Shown here: piece by piece, positions 24,707 through 32,962 of the stretch | How the letters are laid out: each line of letters begins with the position of its first letter | How positions within the stretch are numbered: the first letter of the stretch is position 1 | Assembly: GCF_014646355.1 (NCBI RefSeq) | Contig: NZ_BMNH01000013.1 | Coordinates: forward strand, 62,001 to 126,000 | DNA: 64,000 nt | Source: Nonomuraea cavernae | GTDB lineage: Bacteria; Actinomycetota; Actinomycetes; Streptosporangiales; Streptosporangiaceae | Direction: 5' to 3' | Notes under the pieces: generated by a model | Told to the model about the DNA's origin: nothing | The model's database searches: none | The model's input: the letters and a program-made list of their open reading frames with translations, nothing else | Translations under genes and position numbers: made by a program

Positions 24707-25600
24707 ATGGCTGTTGTGGTGAGCGGGGCGTCGGGCCTGCTGGGAAGTGCGCTGGTCAAGGCGCTCCGGGGTGACGGCGAGCGGGTCGTCACGTTGGTGC
24801 GGCGGGAGCCGCGCGGGGACGACGAGGTGTTCTGGCAGCCCGCCGAGAACGTGCTCGATCCGGCCGCGATCGAGGGCGCCGAGGCGGTGGTGCACCTGGC
24901 CGGTGCGCCGATCGCGGACCGGCGGTGGACCCCCGCCTACAAGCGGGAGCTGGTGCGCAGCCGCGTCGACAGCACGCGGACGCTGGTCGGCGCCCTGCGG
25001 GAGCTGTCACAGCCGCCCGAGGTGCTGGTGTCGGCGTCCGGGGTCGACTTCTACGGAGACACCGGTGACCGGGTGGTCGACGAGGACACCGGCAGGGGCG
25101 AGGGGTTCCTGGCCGACCTGTGCGCGCGGTGGGAGGGCGAGGCGCGGGAGGCCGGGTCGTTCGGCGTGCGGACCGCCCAGCTGCGCACCGGGCTGGTGCT
25201 GAGCGGGCGGGGCGGGGCGCTCGGGCGGATGCTGCCGATCTTCAGGATGGGGCTGGGCGCGCCGCTGGGGTCGGGCAAGCAGTACTGGTCGTGGATCGCG
25301 GAGGACGACTGGGTGGGGGCCACGCTGCACATCCTGAAAAATCGGGATTTGTCGGGGCCGGTCAATCTCACCTCCCCCACCCCCGTCACCAACGCGGAGT
25401 TCACCAGGACCCTCGGAAAAGCCCTGCGCAAGGGCACCATGCCGATGCCCGTCCCGGCCTTCGCGCTGAGTCTGGGGATCGGTGAGTTCGCCAAAGAGGG
25501 GCTGCTGTCCGGACACAAGATCCTTCCCCGGAAGCTGCAGGACACGGGGTACGGCTTCGCCCATACCAGTCTCGACGAGGCACTGCGCGCCGTACTCTAG
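24707..25600 (+). CDS. TIGR01777-family NAD(P)-dependent epimerase-like protein
   Basis: A 297-residue extended SDR: Rossmann motif VSGASGLLGSALV, VHLAGAPIADRRWTPAYK, SASGVDFYGDTGD (family motif around the active-site region), LRTGLVLSGRGGALGRMLPIFRMGLGAPLGSGKQYWSWI, and a C-terminal DUF1731-like part. The YfcH/SulA-like family has no firm reaction. The ATG at 24707 gives the dinucleotide site at the expected N-terminal position. It occupies the place of the mycobacterial gene between sucB and lipB. Confidence 0.88.
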   Translation: MAVVVSGASGLLGSALVKALRGDGERVVTLVRREPRGDDEVFWQPAENVLDPAAIEGAEAVVHLAGAPIADRRWTPAYKRELVRSRVDSTRTLVGALRELSQPPEVLVSASGVDFYGDTGDRVVDEDTGRGEGFLADLCARWEGEAREAGSFGVRTAQLRTGLVLSGRGGALGRMLPIFRMGLGAPLGSGKQYWSWIAEDDWVGATLHILKNRDLSGPVNLTSPTPVTNAEFTRTLGKALRKGTMPMPVPAFALSLGIGEFAKEGLLSGHKILPRKLQDTGYGFAHTSLDEALRAVL

Positions 25601-25634
25601 TGTGCCGTCCGTCCTTCATCGAGGAGACTCCGAC

Positions 25635-25970
25635 TTGACATCCTCCCGGCTCGGAAGAACCGGGATTCCGACCGTCGCCGGTCGGGCTTCCTGCTTCACC
25701 GCCGGTCGCCCGCCCGAGAGAGGACTCTCGTTGAGGTCTTACACCGGCTCCACAGGCGTTTCGCCTCTCCGCAAGCCCTGCGGCGAGGGTGTCTCCGATC
25801 GTTCGTCCGGCGGCTTGGCTGTCGCCACCGTCGAACACACTACCGAACCGTCCGGTGTCGCGCGGCGTTTCGACGGCGCTCCGCCCGGCGGCCAATCGCC
25901 TGCCCCTGCCCTGCTCCGCAGGGGTCCGACTCCTCCCCCGCCGGAAGGCGGGGCTCTCCACGGAGGTTCC
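25635..25970 (-). ncRNA. Solitary TnpB-type right end with probable omega (guide) RNA scaffold; no tnpB
   Basis: On the minus strand this 336-bp non-coding stretch ends with a hairpin GAATCCCGGTTCTTCCGAG...CCGGGAGGATGTCAA (bases about 25666-25635), preceded by GGTGAAGCAGGAAGCC. Both are hallmarks I know from the 3' ends of IS200/IS605-family tnpB elements in actinomycetes, where the same region is the omega/reRNA scaffold. Further upstream are hairpins CCCCGCC-TTCC-GGCGGGG (25943-25963 region) and CCTGCGGAGCAGG. No TnpB RuvC motif is encoded. The sequence just past the end, in guide position, is 25634-25615. Remnant or functional solitary guide are both possible. Confidence 0.55.
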
Positions 25971-25972
25971 CG

Positions 25973-26710
25973 ATGACCAGGTCAGGGCAGTCGCACATCC
26001 TTGCCATCGGCGGCGGATCCTTCCGCCCCAGTGGGCGCTACGGATTCATGGAGGCGAGCCCGCTGCTCCGATACGCCCTCGACCTGACCGGCCAGGACCG
26101 CCCCAAGCTGGGCCTGCTCGCGACCGCCGTCGGCGACGACAGCAGCTGGCTGCTGAAGATGTACGGCGCGTTCGCCGGCTGGGACGTCGAGCTGAGCCAC
26201 CTGACCGTCTTCCCGATGCCCAACGTCGACGACCCGCGGGCGTGGATGCTGGAGCAGGACATGATCTACGTCAGCGGCGGCAGCGTGGCCAACCTGATGG
26301 CGCTCTGGCGGCTGCACGGGCTCGACGAGGCCTTCGAGGAGGCGTGGCGATCGGGCGTGGTGCTGTCCGGTCAGAGCGCGGGGGCGCTGTGCTGGCACGT
26401 CGGCGGCAACACCGACTCCTTCGGCCCCGAGCTGCGCGTGTGGGCCGACGGGCTGGCGTTCCTGCCCTATTCGTGCGGGGTGCACTACAACGGCGAGCCG
26501 CAGCGCCGCCCGCTGCTACAGCAGTCGGTGGCCACCGGCGAGCTGCCCAGCGGCTACGCGGCAGACGAGGGCGTGGGGCTGCACTACGTCGGCACCGAGT
26601 TCATCCAGGCGGTCACCACCGACCCCGAGGGCTTCGCCTACCGGATCGAGCACGACGGGACCGGCGGGGTGAAGGAGTTCAGGATCGAGCCGCGGCTGCT
26701 GACCTCCTGA
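25973..26710 (+). CDS. pepE: Peptidase E-like (S51) protein
   Basis: A 245-residue protein of the aspartyl dipeptidase E family, a class-I-glutaminase-like fold with a Ser nucleophile that cleaves Asp-X dipeptides. Seen: LAIGGGSFRP at the start, MIYVSGGSVANLMALWRLHGLDEAF, and the nucleophile elbow LSGQSAGALCW. The ATG at 25973 has GGAGG upstream. It is not part of the usual sucB-lipB neighbourhood and lies directly beside the TnpB-type end, so it may have arrived by transfer. Confidence 0.85.
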   Translation: MTRSGQSHILAIGGGSFRPSGRYGFMEASPLLRYALDLTGQDRPKLGLLATAVGDDSSWLLKMYGAFAGWDVELSHLTVFPMPNVDDPRAWMLEQDMIYVSGGSVANLMALWRLHGLDEAFEEAWRSGVVLSGQSAGALCWHVGGNTDSFGPELRVWADGLAFLPYSCGVHYNGEPQRRPLLQQSVATGELPSGYAADEGVGLHYVGTEFIQAVTTDPEGFAYRIEHDGTGGVKEFRIEPRLLTS

Positions 26711-26748
26711 ATTACCCTTCAGGGGTGACGGAACGGCACAATGGTCCC

Positions 26749-27441
26749 ATGCGCCCCAAGCACGGGGTCGATCCCCACGCACTAGCCATCGTCCGCCTCG
26801 GTGTCGATGTCCCCTACGAGCAGGCCTGGGCGTTGCAGCGCCGGGTGCACGCCAAACGAATCGCCGGCGAGCTGACCGACACGGTTCTCCTGCTGGAGCA
26901 TGCCCCGGTCTACACCGCGGGCCGGCGCACCGCGCCCCACGAGCGGCCCGCCGACGGCACGCCGGTGATCGACGTCGACCGGGGCGGCCGCGTCACCTGG
27001 CACGGTCCCGGCCAGTTGGTCGCCTACCCGGTCATCGCCATCACCGATGTGGTCACCTACATCTGCCGGCTCGAAGAGGCGATGATCCAGATCTGCGCCG
27101 ATTTCGGCGTCACGGCGCGGCGCGCGACCGGGCGCGCCGGCGTGTGGGCGGCCGGCGACCCCAGCCTCGGCCTGCCCGATCGTCAGCTCGGCGCGGTCGG
27201 CATCCGGGTCACCGGAGGCGTCACCATGCACGGCTTCGCGCTCAACTGCGCCAACGACCCCCGGTGGTTCAACCGGATCGTGCCGTGCGGCATCCCCGAC
27301 GTGGGCGTCTCCTCACTGTCCGCCGAGACCGGCAGGCGGATCGTGGTCGAGGAGGTCCTGCCGATCGCCGAGAAGCGGCTGGCCGAGGCGCTCGGCATGG
27401 AGCCGTTCGACCTGCACGAAGAGGATCTGATGCGCCGCTGA
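26749..27441 (+). CDS. lipB: Octanoyltransferase LipB with Gln at the catalytic-lysine position
   Basis: LipB moves octanoyl groups from acyl carrier protein to lipoyl domains. The 230-residue protein has LLLEHAPVYTAGRR, DRGGRVTWHGPGQLVAYP, the catalytic cysteine in VPCGIPDVGVSSLS, and HGFALNCAND. At the conserved lysine of the Cys/Lys dyad (Mycobacterium tuberculosis LipB K142, in RKVAAIGVRV) this protein reads RQLGAVGIRV, with CAG at 27184-27186. ATG 26749 is chosen; GTG 26725 would add eight residues, and neither has a good ribosome-binding site. It acts upstream of lipA, 1.3 kb away. Confidence 0.92.
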   Translation: MRPKHGVDPHALAIVRLGVDVPYEQAWALQRRVHAKRIAGELTDTVLLLEHAPVYTAGRRTAPHERPADGTPVIDVDRGGRVTWHGPGQLVAYPVIAITDVVTYICRLEEAMIQICADFGVTARRATGRAGVWAAGDPSLGLPDRQLGAVGIRVTGGVTMHGFALNCANDPRWFNRIVPCGIPDVGVSSLSAETGRRIVVEEVLPIAEKRLAEALGMEPFDLHEEDLMRR

Positions 27442-27522
27442 CGCCCGGCCTCCGGTCCAGGCGCGCCCTCCGCTCACGATCAGGCCTGTCCGAGCGCATC
27501 CTGCGCGCCTACGATCGGGCCT

Positions 27523-28503
27523 GTGAAGCGTCCCCTCGCTCTGCTTGTGGCCATCGTGGTGCACGCGCTGACGCTCGCCTGCGTCGTGCTGGGCACGTGG
27601 ACGATCGTGGTCAACTCCGAGCTGCTCGCCGGGTGGCTGGTCGGCGCCCTGCTCATCGCGCTCGGCTGGATGCTGCGCCCCCGGCTCGGCGTCGCCCTCC
27701 CCGCCGACGCCGAGGTGCTCGACCGTCCGGCGGCCAAGGAGCTGTACGGCGCCGCGGAACGGGTGGCCGACCGGATCGGGGTGCGGCGGCCCGGCAGGGT
27801 GGCGGTCCGCGACCTTGAGCCGGCGACGCGCTGCCTGCGCGGCGGGCCGTTCAGGGAGCCGGTGCTGGTCGTCGGCCTGCCCCTGTGGCTGGCCCTGTCA
27901 CCGCGTCAGCGGGTGGTGGCGCTGGCCGTGGCCTACGCCGAGACCCCGACCATGGAGGAGCTTGTCGTGGACGGCGCGCTGTCGACCCTGGGCGAGTGGC
28001 GGCAGGCGCTGATCGGGGCGGCGCCGCTGCGCGCGCGAGAGGAGGCGCAGACCAAGGTCGCGGCCTCGTCACTGGGCGGGCTGGACCATCCGGGCACCAC
28101 GTACGAGGTGGCGGGGATGTTCGGCCGGCTCCTCGGGCGGGTGCTCGGCGGTCCGGTGCTGCTGACCGAGCACGTGCTGACCCGGCTGGCGCGGGCCGAC
28201 GCCGACCGCGTCCGGCGCAGGCGTGAGGCGCTGGCCGCACGGATCGTCCCGGAGAGGGAGTCGGCCGAGCTCGGCGCGCTGCTGGCCAGCGGGCGCTATC
28301 TGGCGCCGATGCAGGCGGCGGCGCTGCGCGGCGAGAACATCACGGCCATCAGGGCGGGCGCCCTGGATCGCGCCCGGCTCTCCGAGGTGGCGCTGACGAC
28401 GCCCGGCCGGGAGTTGCTCGGCTCGGCCGAGTCGGATCGGATCGACGACGAGTTGCTCGCCCACTACACCAGGGCGATCCGCGGCTTCGGCCTGATCAGC
28501 TGA
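27523..28503 (+). CDS. Membrane protein resembling a degenerate M48 metalloprotease
   Basis: A 326-residue protein with two N-terminal helices (about 5-30 and 34-50), then a domain arranged like HtpX-type M48 proteases: a family-like AAERVADRIGVRRPGRVAVRD, PVLVVGLPLWLALSPRQRVVALAVAYAE, which lies where M48 enzymes have LSxxELxAVLAHELGH. The zinc motif HExxH is absent (AVAYAETPT). I read it as a catalytically dead M48 relative, but homology is inferred from layout only. GTG start at 27523. It lies between lipB and lipA. Confidence 0.55.
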   Translation: MKRPLALLVAIVVHALTLACVVLGTWTIVVNSELLAGWLVGALLIALGWMLRPRLGVALPADAEVLDRPAAKELYGAAERVADRIGVRRPGRVAVRDLEPATRCLRGGPFREPVLVVGLPLWLALSPRQRVVALAVAYAETPTMEELVVDGALSTLGEWRQALIGAAPLRAREEAQTKVAASSLGGLDHPGTTYEVAGMFGRLLGRVLGGPVLLTEHVLTRLARADADRVRRRREALAARIVPERESAELGALLASGRYLAPMQAAALRGENITAIRAGALDRARLSEVALTTPGRELLGSAESDRIDDELLAHYTRAIRGFGLIS

Positions 28504-28540
28504 CCGCGCGGCGTGCGACGTGCGGCGTGCGGGCGCGGCG

Positions 28541-28617
28541 TGCGTGGTTCGTGGGTGGTTCGTGCGTGGTTCGTGCGTGGTTCGTGCGTGGTTCATGCGT
28601 GGTTCGTGCGTGGTTCG
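28541..28617. repeat. Seven 11-bp tandem repeats upstream of lipA
   Basis: TGCGTGGTTCG is repeated seven times without gaps; five copies are exact, and the second (TGGGTGGTTCG) and fifth (ending TTCA) have one change each. Degenerate GGTTCGAGG-like units continue to about 28709. The period is close to one DNA helical turn. The whole 245-bp gap between the M48-like gene and lipA is occupied by this repeat and the lipA promoter. No reading frame through it looks like a protein. Confidence 0.9.
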
Positions 28618-28748
28618 CCGGACGGGCACGGGTGGTTCGGGGGTGTTCGTGGAGTTCCTGGAGTTCGGGGGGTTCGAGGGGTTCGATCGAGGGGTTCGAG
28701 GGGGGTTCGCCACCCGCGACTGAGCCGGTGCGGCCCGGGACGTAAGCT

Positions 28749-29684
28749 GTGGTGGTGACCGTTGCTCCTGAAGGCCGAAAGCTCCTCCGCCTGGAGGTGC
28801 GCAACGCCGAGACCCCTATCGAGCGCAAGCCCCCGTGGATCAAGACCAAGCTGAAGACGGGCCCCGAATACACCGAGCTCAAATCGCTCGTGCGCCGGGA
28901 GGGCCTGCACACGGTCTGTGAAGAGGCGGGCTGTCCCAATATCTACGAGTGCTGGGAAGACCGCGAGGCGACCTTCCTCATCGGCGGCGACCAGTGCACG
29001 CGCCGCTGCGACTTCTGCCAGATCGACACGGGCAAGCCCAAGGAGTACGACCGCGACGAGCCCCGCCGCGTGGCCGAGTCCGTCCAGCAGATGGGCCTGC
29101 GCTACGCCACGGTGACCGGGGTGGCCCGTGACGACCTGCCCGACGGCGGCGCCTGGCTCTACGCGGAGACCGCCCGGCAGATCCACGCGCTGCTGCCCGG
29201 CTGCGGCGTCGAGCTGCTGGTGCCCGACTTCAACGGCGACCGCGACCAGCTCGAGGAGGTCTTCTCGGCCGAGCCCGAGGTGTTCGCCCACAACGTGGAG
29301 ACGGTGCCGCGCATCTTCAAGCGGATCCGCCCCGCGTTCCGCTACGACCGCTCCCTCGCGGTGATCACGATGGCCCGCGAGGCCGGTCTGGTCACCAAGT
29401 CCAACCTGATCCTGGGCATGGGCGAGACCCGCGAGGAGATCGTCGAGGCCATGCGCGACCTGCACGCGGCCGGCACCGACCTGCTCACGATCACCCAGTA
29501 CCTGCGGCCCACGCCCCGGCATCACCCGGTGGAGCGCTGGGTCAAGCCGGAGGAGTTCGTGGAGCTCCAGGCCGAGGCCGAGGCCATCGGGTTCGCCGGG
29601 GTCCTGTCGGGGCCGCTGGTCCGTTCGTCCTACCGCGCGGGCCGGCTCTACCAGCAGGCGATCGCTGCACGCCAGACCACCTGA
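28749..29684 (+). CDS. lipA: Lipoyl synthase
   Basis: A radical-SAM enzyme that inserts two sulfurs into protein-bound octanoyl groups. The 311-residue protein has the auxiliary cluster motif CEEAGCPNIYEC and the radical-SAM motif CTRRCDFC, then GGAW-type and RSSYRAG C-terminal motifs (the Ser ligand of the sacrificial cluster). Three GTG codons in a row (28749, 28752, 28755) are possible starts. TAAGCT at 28743-28748 would place the transcript start near the third, so a leaderless VTVAPEGRK start is likely. It completes the lipoate pathway with lipB. Confidence 0.96.
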   Translation: MVVTVAPEGRKLLRLEVRNAETPIERKPPWIKTKLKTGPEYTELKSLVRREGLHTVCEEAGCPNIYECWEDREATFLIGGDQCTRRCDFCQIDTGKPKEYDRDEPRRVAESVQQMGLRYATVTGVARDDLPDGGAWLYAETARQIHALLPGCGVELLVPDFNGDRDQLEEVFSAEPEVFAHNVETVPRIFKRIRPAFRYDRSLAVITMAREAGLVTKSNLILGMGETREEIVEAMRDLHAAGTDLLTITQYLRPTPRHHPVERWVKPEEFVELQAEAEAIGFAGVLSGPLVRSSYRAGRLYQQAIAARQTT

Positions 29685-29700
29685 GCGTCGCCGCCCGCCC

Positions 29701-29732
29701 CAGACCGCTCCCCGGCTCCGGGGTGCGGTCTG
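29701..29732. terminator. Terminator after lipA
   Basis: CAGACCGC-T-CCCCGG and CCGGGG-T-GCGGTCTG form a 14-bp stem with one T:T mismatch and a 2-nt gap at the tip, 17 bases after the lipA stop. Confidence 0.8.
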
Positions 29733-29796
29733 TCGCGTGTTCGGGGACGAAACCGGCGGGCCGGATCTTCCCGGCGGCCGGGTCCGGTCCGACACT

Positions 29797-32214
29797 GTGG
29801 AAGTGGACTTCGACGAACTGATCGGCAGACTGGACCTCAGCACCAAGATCCGCATGCTCACCGGGGCCGACATGTGGTCGCTGCCGCCCGTTCCCGAGAT
29901 CGGGCTCGAACGGCTGGTGATGAGCGACGGCCCGATCGGGGTGCGCGGTGAGCAGTGGAGCGCCGGCGATCCCTCGATCGCGCTGCCCAGCCCCACCGCC
30001 CTGGCCGCGACCTGGGACGTCGAGCTGGTCAGGCGGGTAGGCCGGCTGCTCGCCCAGGAGGCCAGGCGCAAGGGGGTGCACGTGCTGCTGGCGCCGACCG
30101 TCAACCTGCACCGCTCCCCGCTGGGCGGGCGCCACTTCGAGTGCTTCTCCGAGGACCCCTTCCTGACCGGCGAGATCGCGGCCGGCTACGTCGAGGGAGT
30201 GCAGGAGGGCGGGGTCGGCACCACGCCCAAGCATTTCGTGGCCAACGACTTCGAGACCGACCGCTTCACCGTGAACGTCAGGGTGAGCGAGCAGGCGCTG
30301 CGCGAGGTCTATCTGCGGCCGTTCGAGCGGCTGGTGCGGGCGGGTGCCTGGGGCGTCATGACCGCCTACAACGCGGTCAACGGCATCACCATGACCGAGC
30401 ACGCGCCGCTGGTCAACGGCGTACTGAAGGGCGAGTGGGGGTTCGACGGGTGCGTGGTGTCCGACTGGACGGCGGTGCGCACCACCGAGGCGGCGGCACT
30501 GGGCGGCACCGACGTGGCCATGCCGGGTCCGGGCGGGCCGTGGGGCGACAGGCTGGAGGCGGCCGTGCGCGCCGGACGTGTTCCCGAGGCGGCCGTCGAC
30601 GACCGGGTCCGCCGCGTCCTGCGGCTCGCGCACCGCGTCGGCGCCCTGCGCCCGCCCGGTCCGTCCGGGGTGGCGGCCCAGCCGGTCGAGGCGTACGGCC
30701 GCGAACAGGCCGGGGCGGCGAGGCCGGAGGGTACGGAGATCGACGGGGTGGCGCTGGCCCGGGAGGTGGCCGCGCGGAGCTTCACCCTGCTCAGGAACGA
30801 CCGCGACCTCCTCCCCCTGCGGGGCGTCCGGACCGTGGCGTTGATCGGGTCGGCCGCGGACGAGGCACGGGTGATGGGCGGCGGCAGCGCTCAGGTGTTC
30901 CCCGACCGGGTGGTCTCGCCGCTGGAGGGGCTGCGCGAACGGCCGGAGGTCGAGGTCCGCTACGCGCTGGGTACCGACCCGCGCGCCCGTCTGTCACCGC
31001 TGCCCGTGCCGGCCACGGCCTGGTTCCTCGACCGCGACGGCACGGTGCTGGCCGAACACGCGCTGCCCGGCACGGAGGCGCGCTGGATCGGCCGGCTCCC
31101 GCGAGGCGTGGACGCCGCCAGGGTAAGGGCGGTCCGGATCGGCGCCACGTACACGCCCGGCCGGGCGGGCGGGCACGAGCTGTCGGTGTCCGGGGTGGGC
31201 GCGTTCACCGTGACGGTGGACGGCGAGACGGTGTTCGACGCGGCCGTCGAGGCGGTGGGCGGCGACCCCGCGGCCGCGTTCCTGGCGCCGCCCGAGGAGC
31301 GCTTCACGGTCGAGCTGGCCGCGGGCCGGCCGTACGAGCTGACCGTCACGCACGGGGCGCACGTGTTCGGCGACCTGGCGTTCGTGGCGTTCACGCTCGG
31401 CCACCGCGACCCGTCGCCCGGCGAGGAGGAGCTGATCGCCGAGGCGGTCCGCACGGCGGCCGGCTGTGACGTGGCGGTCGTGGTGGCGTCCACCACGCGG
31501 GAGGTGGAGAGCGAAGGCTTCGACCGCTCCGACCTGCGCCTGCCAGGTCACCAGGACGAGCTCATCAGCGCGGTGGCCGCCGCCAACCCGCGCACGGTCG
31601 TCGTGGTCAACGCCGGTTCGCCGGTCGAGATGCCGTGGCGCGACTCGGTGGCCGCGGTGCTGCTCACCTGGTTCCCCGGCCAGGAGGCGGGTGGGGCCCT
31701 GGCGGACGTGCTGTTCGGCGACGCCGAGCCGGGCGGCCGGCTGCCCACGACGTGGCCGGCCCGCCTGGCCGACGTGCCGGTCTGCGACGTCACGCCGGTC
31801 GACGGCGTGGTCGGCTACGACGAGGGCGTGCACATCGGCTACCGGGCCTGGGAGCGGGCCGGCCGGGTTCCCGCCTTCCGGTTCGGTCACGGTTTGGGCT
31901 ACACCACCTGGTCCTACGACTCGATCGCGGCCGAGGGGTCCTCGGTCACGGTGGCGCTGACCAACACGGGCGAGCGGCCGGGCAGGGAGGTCGTCCAGAT
32001 CTACGTCTCCACCGGCGGCCGGGACCGGCGGCTGGCCGGATTCGACGTGGTGGAGGCCGATCCCGGCCAGACGGTGATCACCACCATCGACCTGCCGGAG
32101 CGCGCCTTCCAGAGCTGGACGGCGGACGGCTGGCGGGTGGTCCCGGGCGAGCACACCCTGGAGGCGGCTCACGACGTGGGTGACCGACGCCTGTCGGCGA
32201 CGCTGCGGATCTGA
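29797..32214 (+). CDS. Glycoside hydrolase family 3 beta-glycosidase with PA14-like insert
   Basis: About 805 residues. The GH3 TIM-barrel domain has SDGPIGVRGE, GRHFECFSEDPFLTG, TPKHFVANDFETDR and the nucleophile Asp in CVVSDWTAV. The second GH3 domain (LLRNDRDLLPL, VVVASTTREVESEGFDR, NAGSPVEMPW) is interrupted by a beta-rich PA14-like segment (about residues 395-540), and a fibronectin-III-like domain closes the protein (TNTGERPGREVVQIY). There is no signal peptide, so it should act on imported oligosaccharides. Start GTG 29797 is tentative; GTG 29737 adds 20 unconserved residues. It interrupts the usual lipA-DUF4191 adjacency. Confidence 0.88.
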   Translation: MEVDFDELIGRLDLSTKIRMLTGADMWSLPPVPEIGLERLVMSDGPIGVRGEQWSAGDPSIALPSPTALAATWDVELVRRVGRLLAQEARRKGVHVLLAPTVNLHRSPLGGRHFECFSEDPFLTGEIAAGYVEGVQEGGVGTTPKHFVANDFETDRFTVNVRVSEQALREVYLRPFERLVRAGAWGVMTAYNAVNGITMTEHAPLVNGVLKGEWGFDGCVVSDWTAVRTTEAAALGGTDVAMPGPGGPWGDRLEAAVRAGRVPEAAVDDRVRRVLRLAHRVGALRPPGPSGVAAQPVEAYGREQAGAARPEGTEIDGVALAREVAARSFTLLRNDRDLLPLRGVRTVALIGSAADEARVMGGGSAQVFPDRVVSPLEGLRERPEVEVRYALGTDPRARLSPLPVPATAWFLDRDGTVLAEHALPGTEARWIGRLPRGVDAARVRAVRIGATYTPGRAGGHELSVSGVGAFTVTVDGETVFDAAVEAVGGDPAAAFLAPPEERFTVELAAGRPYELTVTHGAHVFGDLAFVAFTLGHRDPSPGEEELIAEAVRTAAGCDVAVVVASTTREVESEGFDRSDLRLPGHQDELISAVAAANPRTVVVVNAGSPVEMPWRDSVAAVLLTWFPGQEAGGALADVLFGDAEPGGRLPTTWPARLADVPVCDVTPVDGVVGYDEGVHIGYRAWERAGRVPAFRFGHGLGYTTWSYDSIAAEGSSVTVALTNTGERPGREVVQIYVSTGGRDRRLAGFDVVEADPGQTVITTIDLPERAFQSWTADGWRVVPGEHTLEAAHDVGDRRLSATLRI

Positions 32215-32281
32215 CGGCCCGGAGCCGCACGGGCAGGTCACGTTTTCCTTTCATCACCGGTTGGTTTGTATCCTTCAAGAC

Positions 32282-32962
32282 ATGGCGAAGTCCGTGGACC
32301 CAGAGAAGCCGGGGCGCATCAAGCAGCTCCGCATGATCGCGCAGGTCATCAAGCAGGCCAACCCCAAGGGGTTGCCGATCGTCTTCCTCTCGGCGGTCGG
32401 CACGCTCGCTGTGGTGATCGTGATCGGCCTGGTCACGGACTTCCTGTGGTATTCGGTGTTCCTCGGCATCCTGGCGGCCATCACCGTGGGCCTGGTGGTC
32501 TTCGGGCAGCTGGCGCAGAAGGCCCAATACTCGATCCTGCACGGTCAGACCGGCGCCGCCGCCGCGGTGCTGCAGGGCATGCGCGGCAACTGGCAGGTGA
32601 CCCCGGCGATCGCGGTCAACCGTGACCAGGACCTGATCCACCTGATCATCGGCCACCCGGGTGTGGTCCTGGTGTCCGAGGGGCCGGGCAACCGGGTCGG
32701 CCGGATGCTCGCGGCGGAGAAGAAGCGGGTCGCGCGGGTGGTGCTGGGCGTCGAGATCTACGACATCCAGTGCGGCGACGGCGAGGGTCAGGTGCCGCTG
32801 GCCAAGCTGCAGCGCCACATCATGAAGCTGCCGCGCAACCTGAAGAAGCCCGCCGTCAACGAGGTCAAGGACCGCCTGCGGTCGCTGCCGAAGAACATGC
32901 CGATGCCCAAGGGGCCGATGCCCAAGGGCGCCCGCATGCCGCGCGGCCCCAAGATGCGCTAG
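32282..32962 (+). CDS. DUF4191 membrane protein
   Basis: A 226-residue actinobacterial protein of the DUF4191 family, found next to lipA in mycobacteria. Two membrane helices (about 33-52 and 56-75) are preceded by a basic segment (KPGRIKQLRMIAQVIKQANPKG). A soluble domain with QGMRGNWQVTPAIAVNRDQDLIHLIIGHPGVVLVSEGP follows, then a basic Met/Pro/Lys-rich tail. Function unknown. ATG 32282 is the start that matches the family N-terminus. Its stop overlaps the next gene's GTG. Confidence 0.88.
   Translation: MAKSVDPEKPGRIKQLRMIAQVIKQANPKGLPIVFLSAVGTLAVVIVIGLVTDFLWYSVFLGILAAITVGLVVFGQLAQKAQYSILHGQTGAAAAVLQGMRGNWQVTPAIAVNRDQDLIHLIIGHPGVVLVSEGPGNRVGRMLAAEKKRVARVVLGVEIYDIQCGDGEGQVPLAKLQRHIMKLPRNLKKPAVNEVKDRLRSLPKNMPMPKGPMPKGARMPRGPKMR

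Noticed and set aside
28541..28617. Possible CRISPR array
   Set aside because: The repeats are 11 bp and contiguous, with no spacers and no cas genes.
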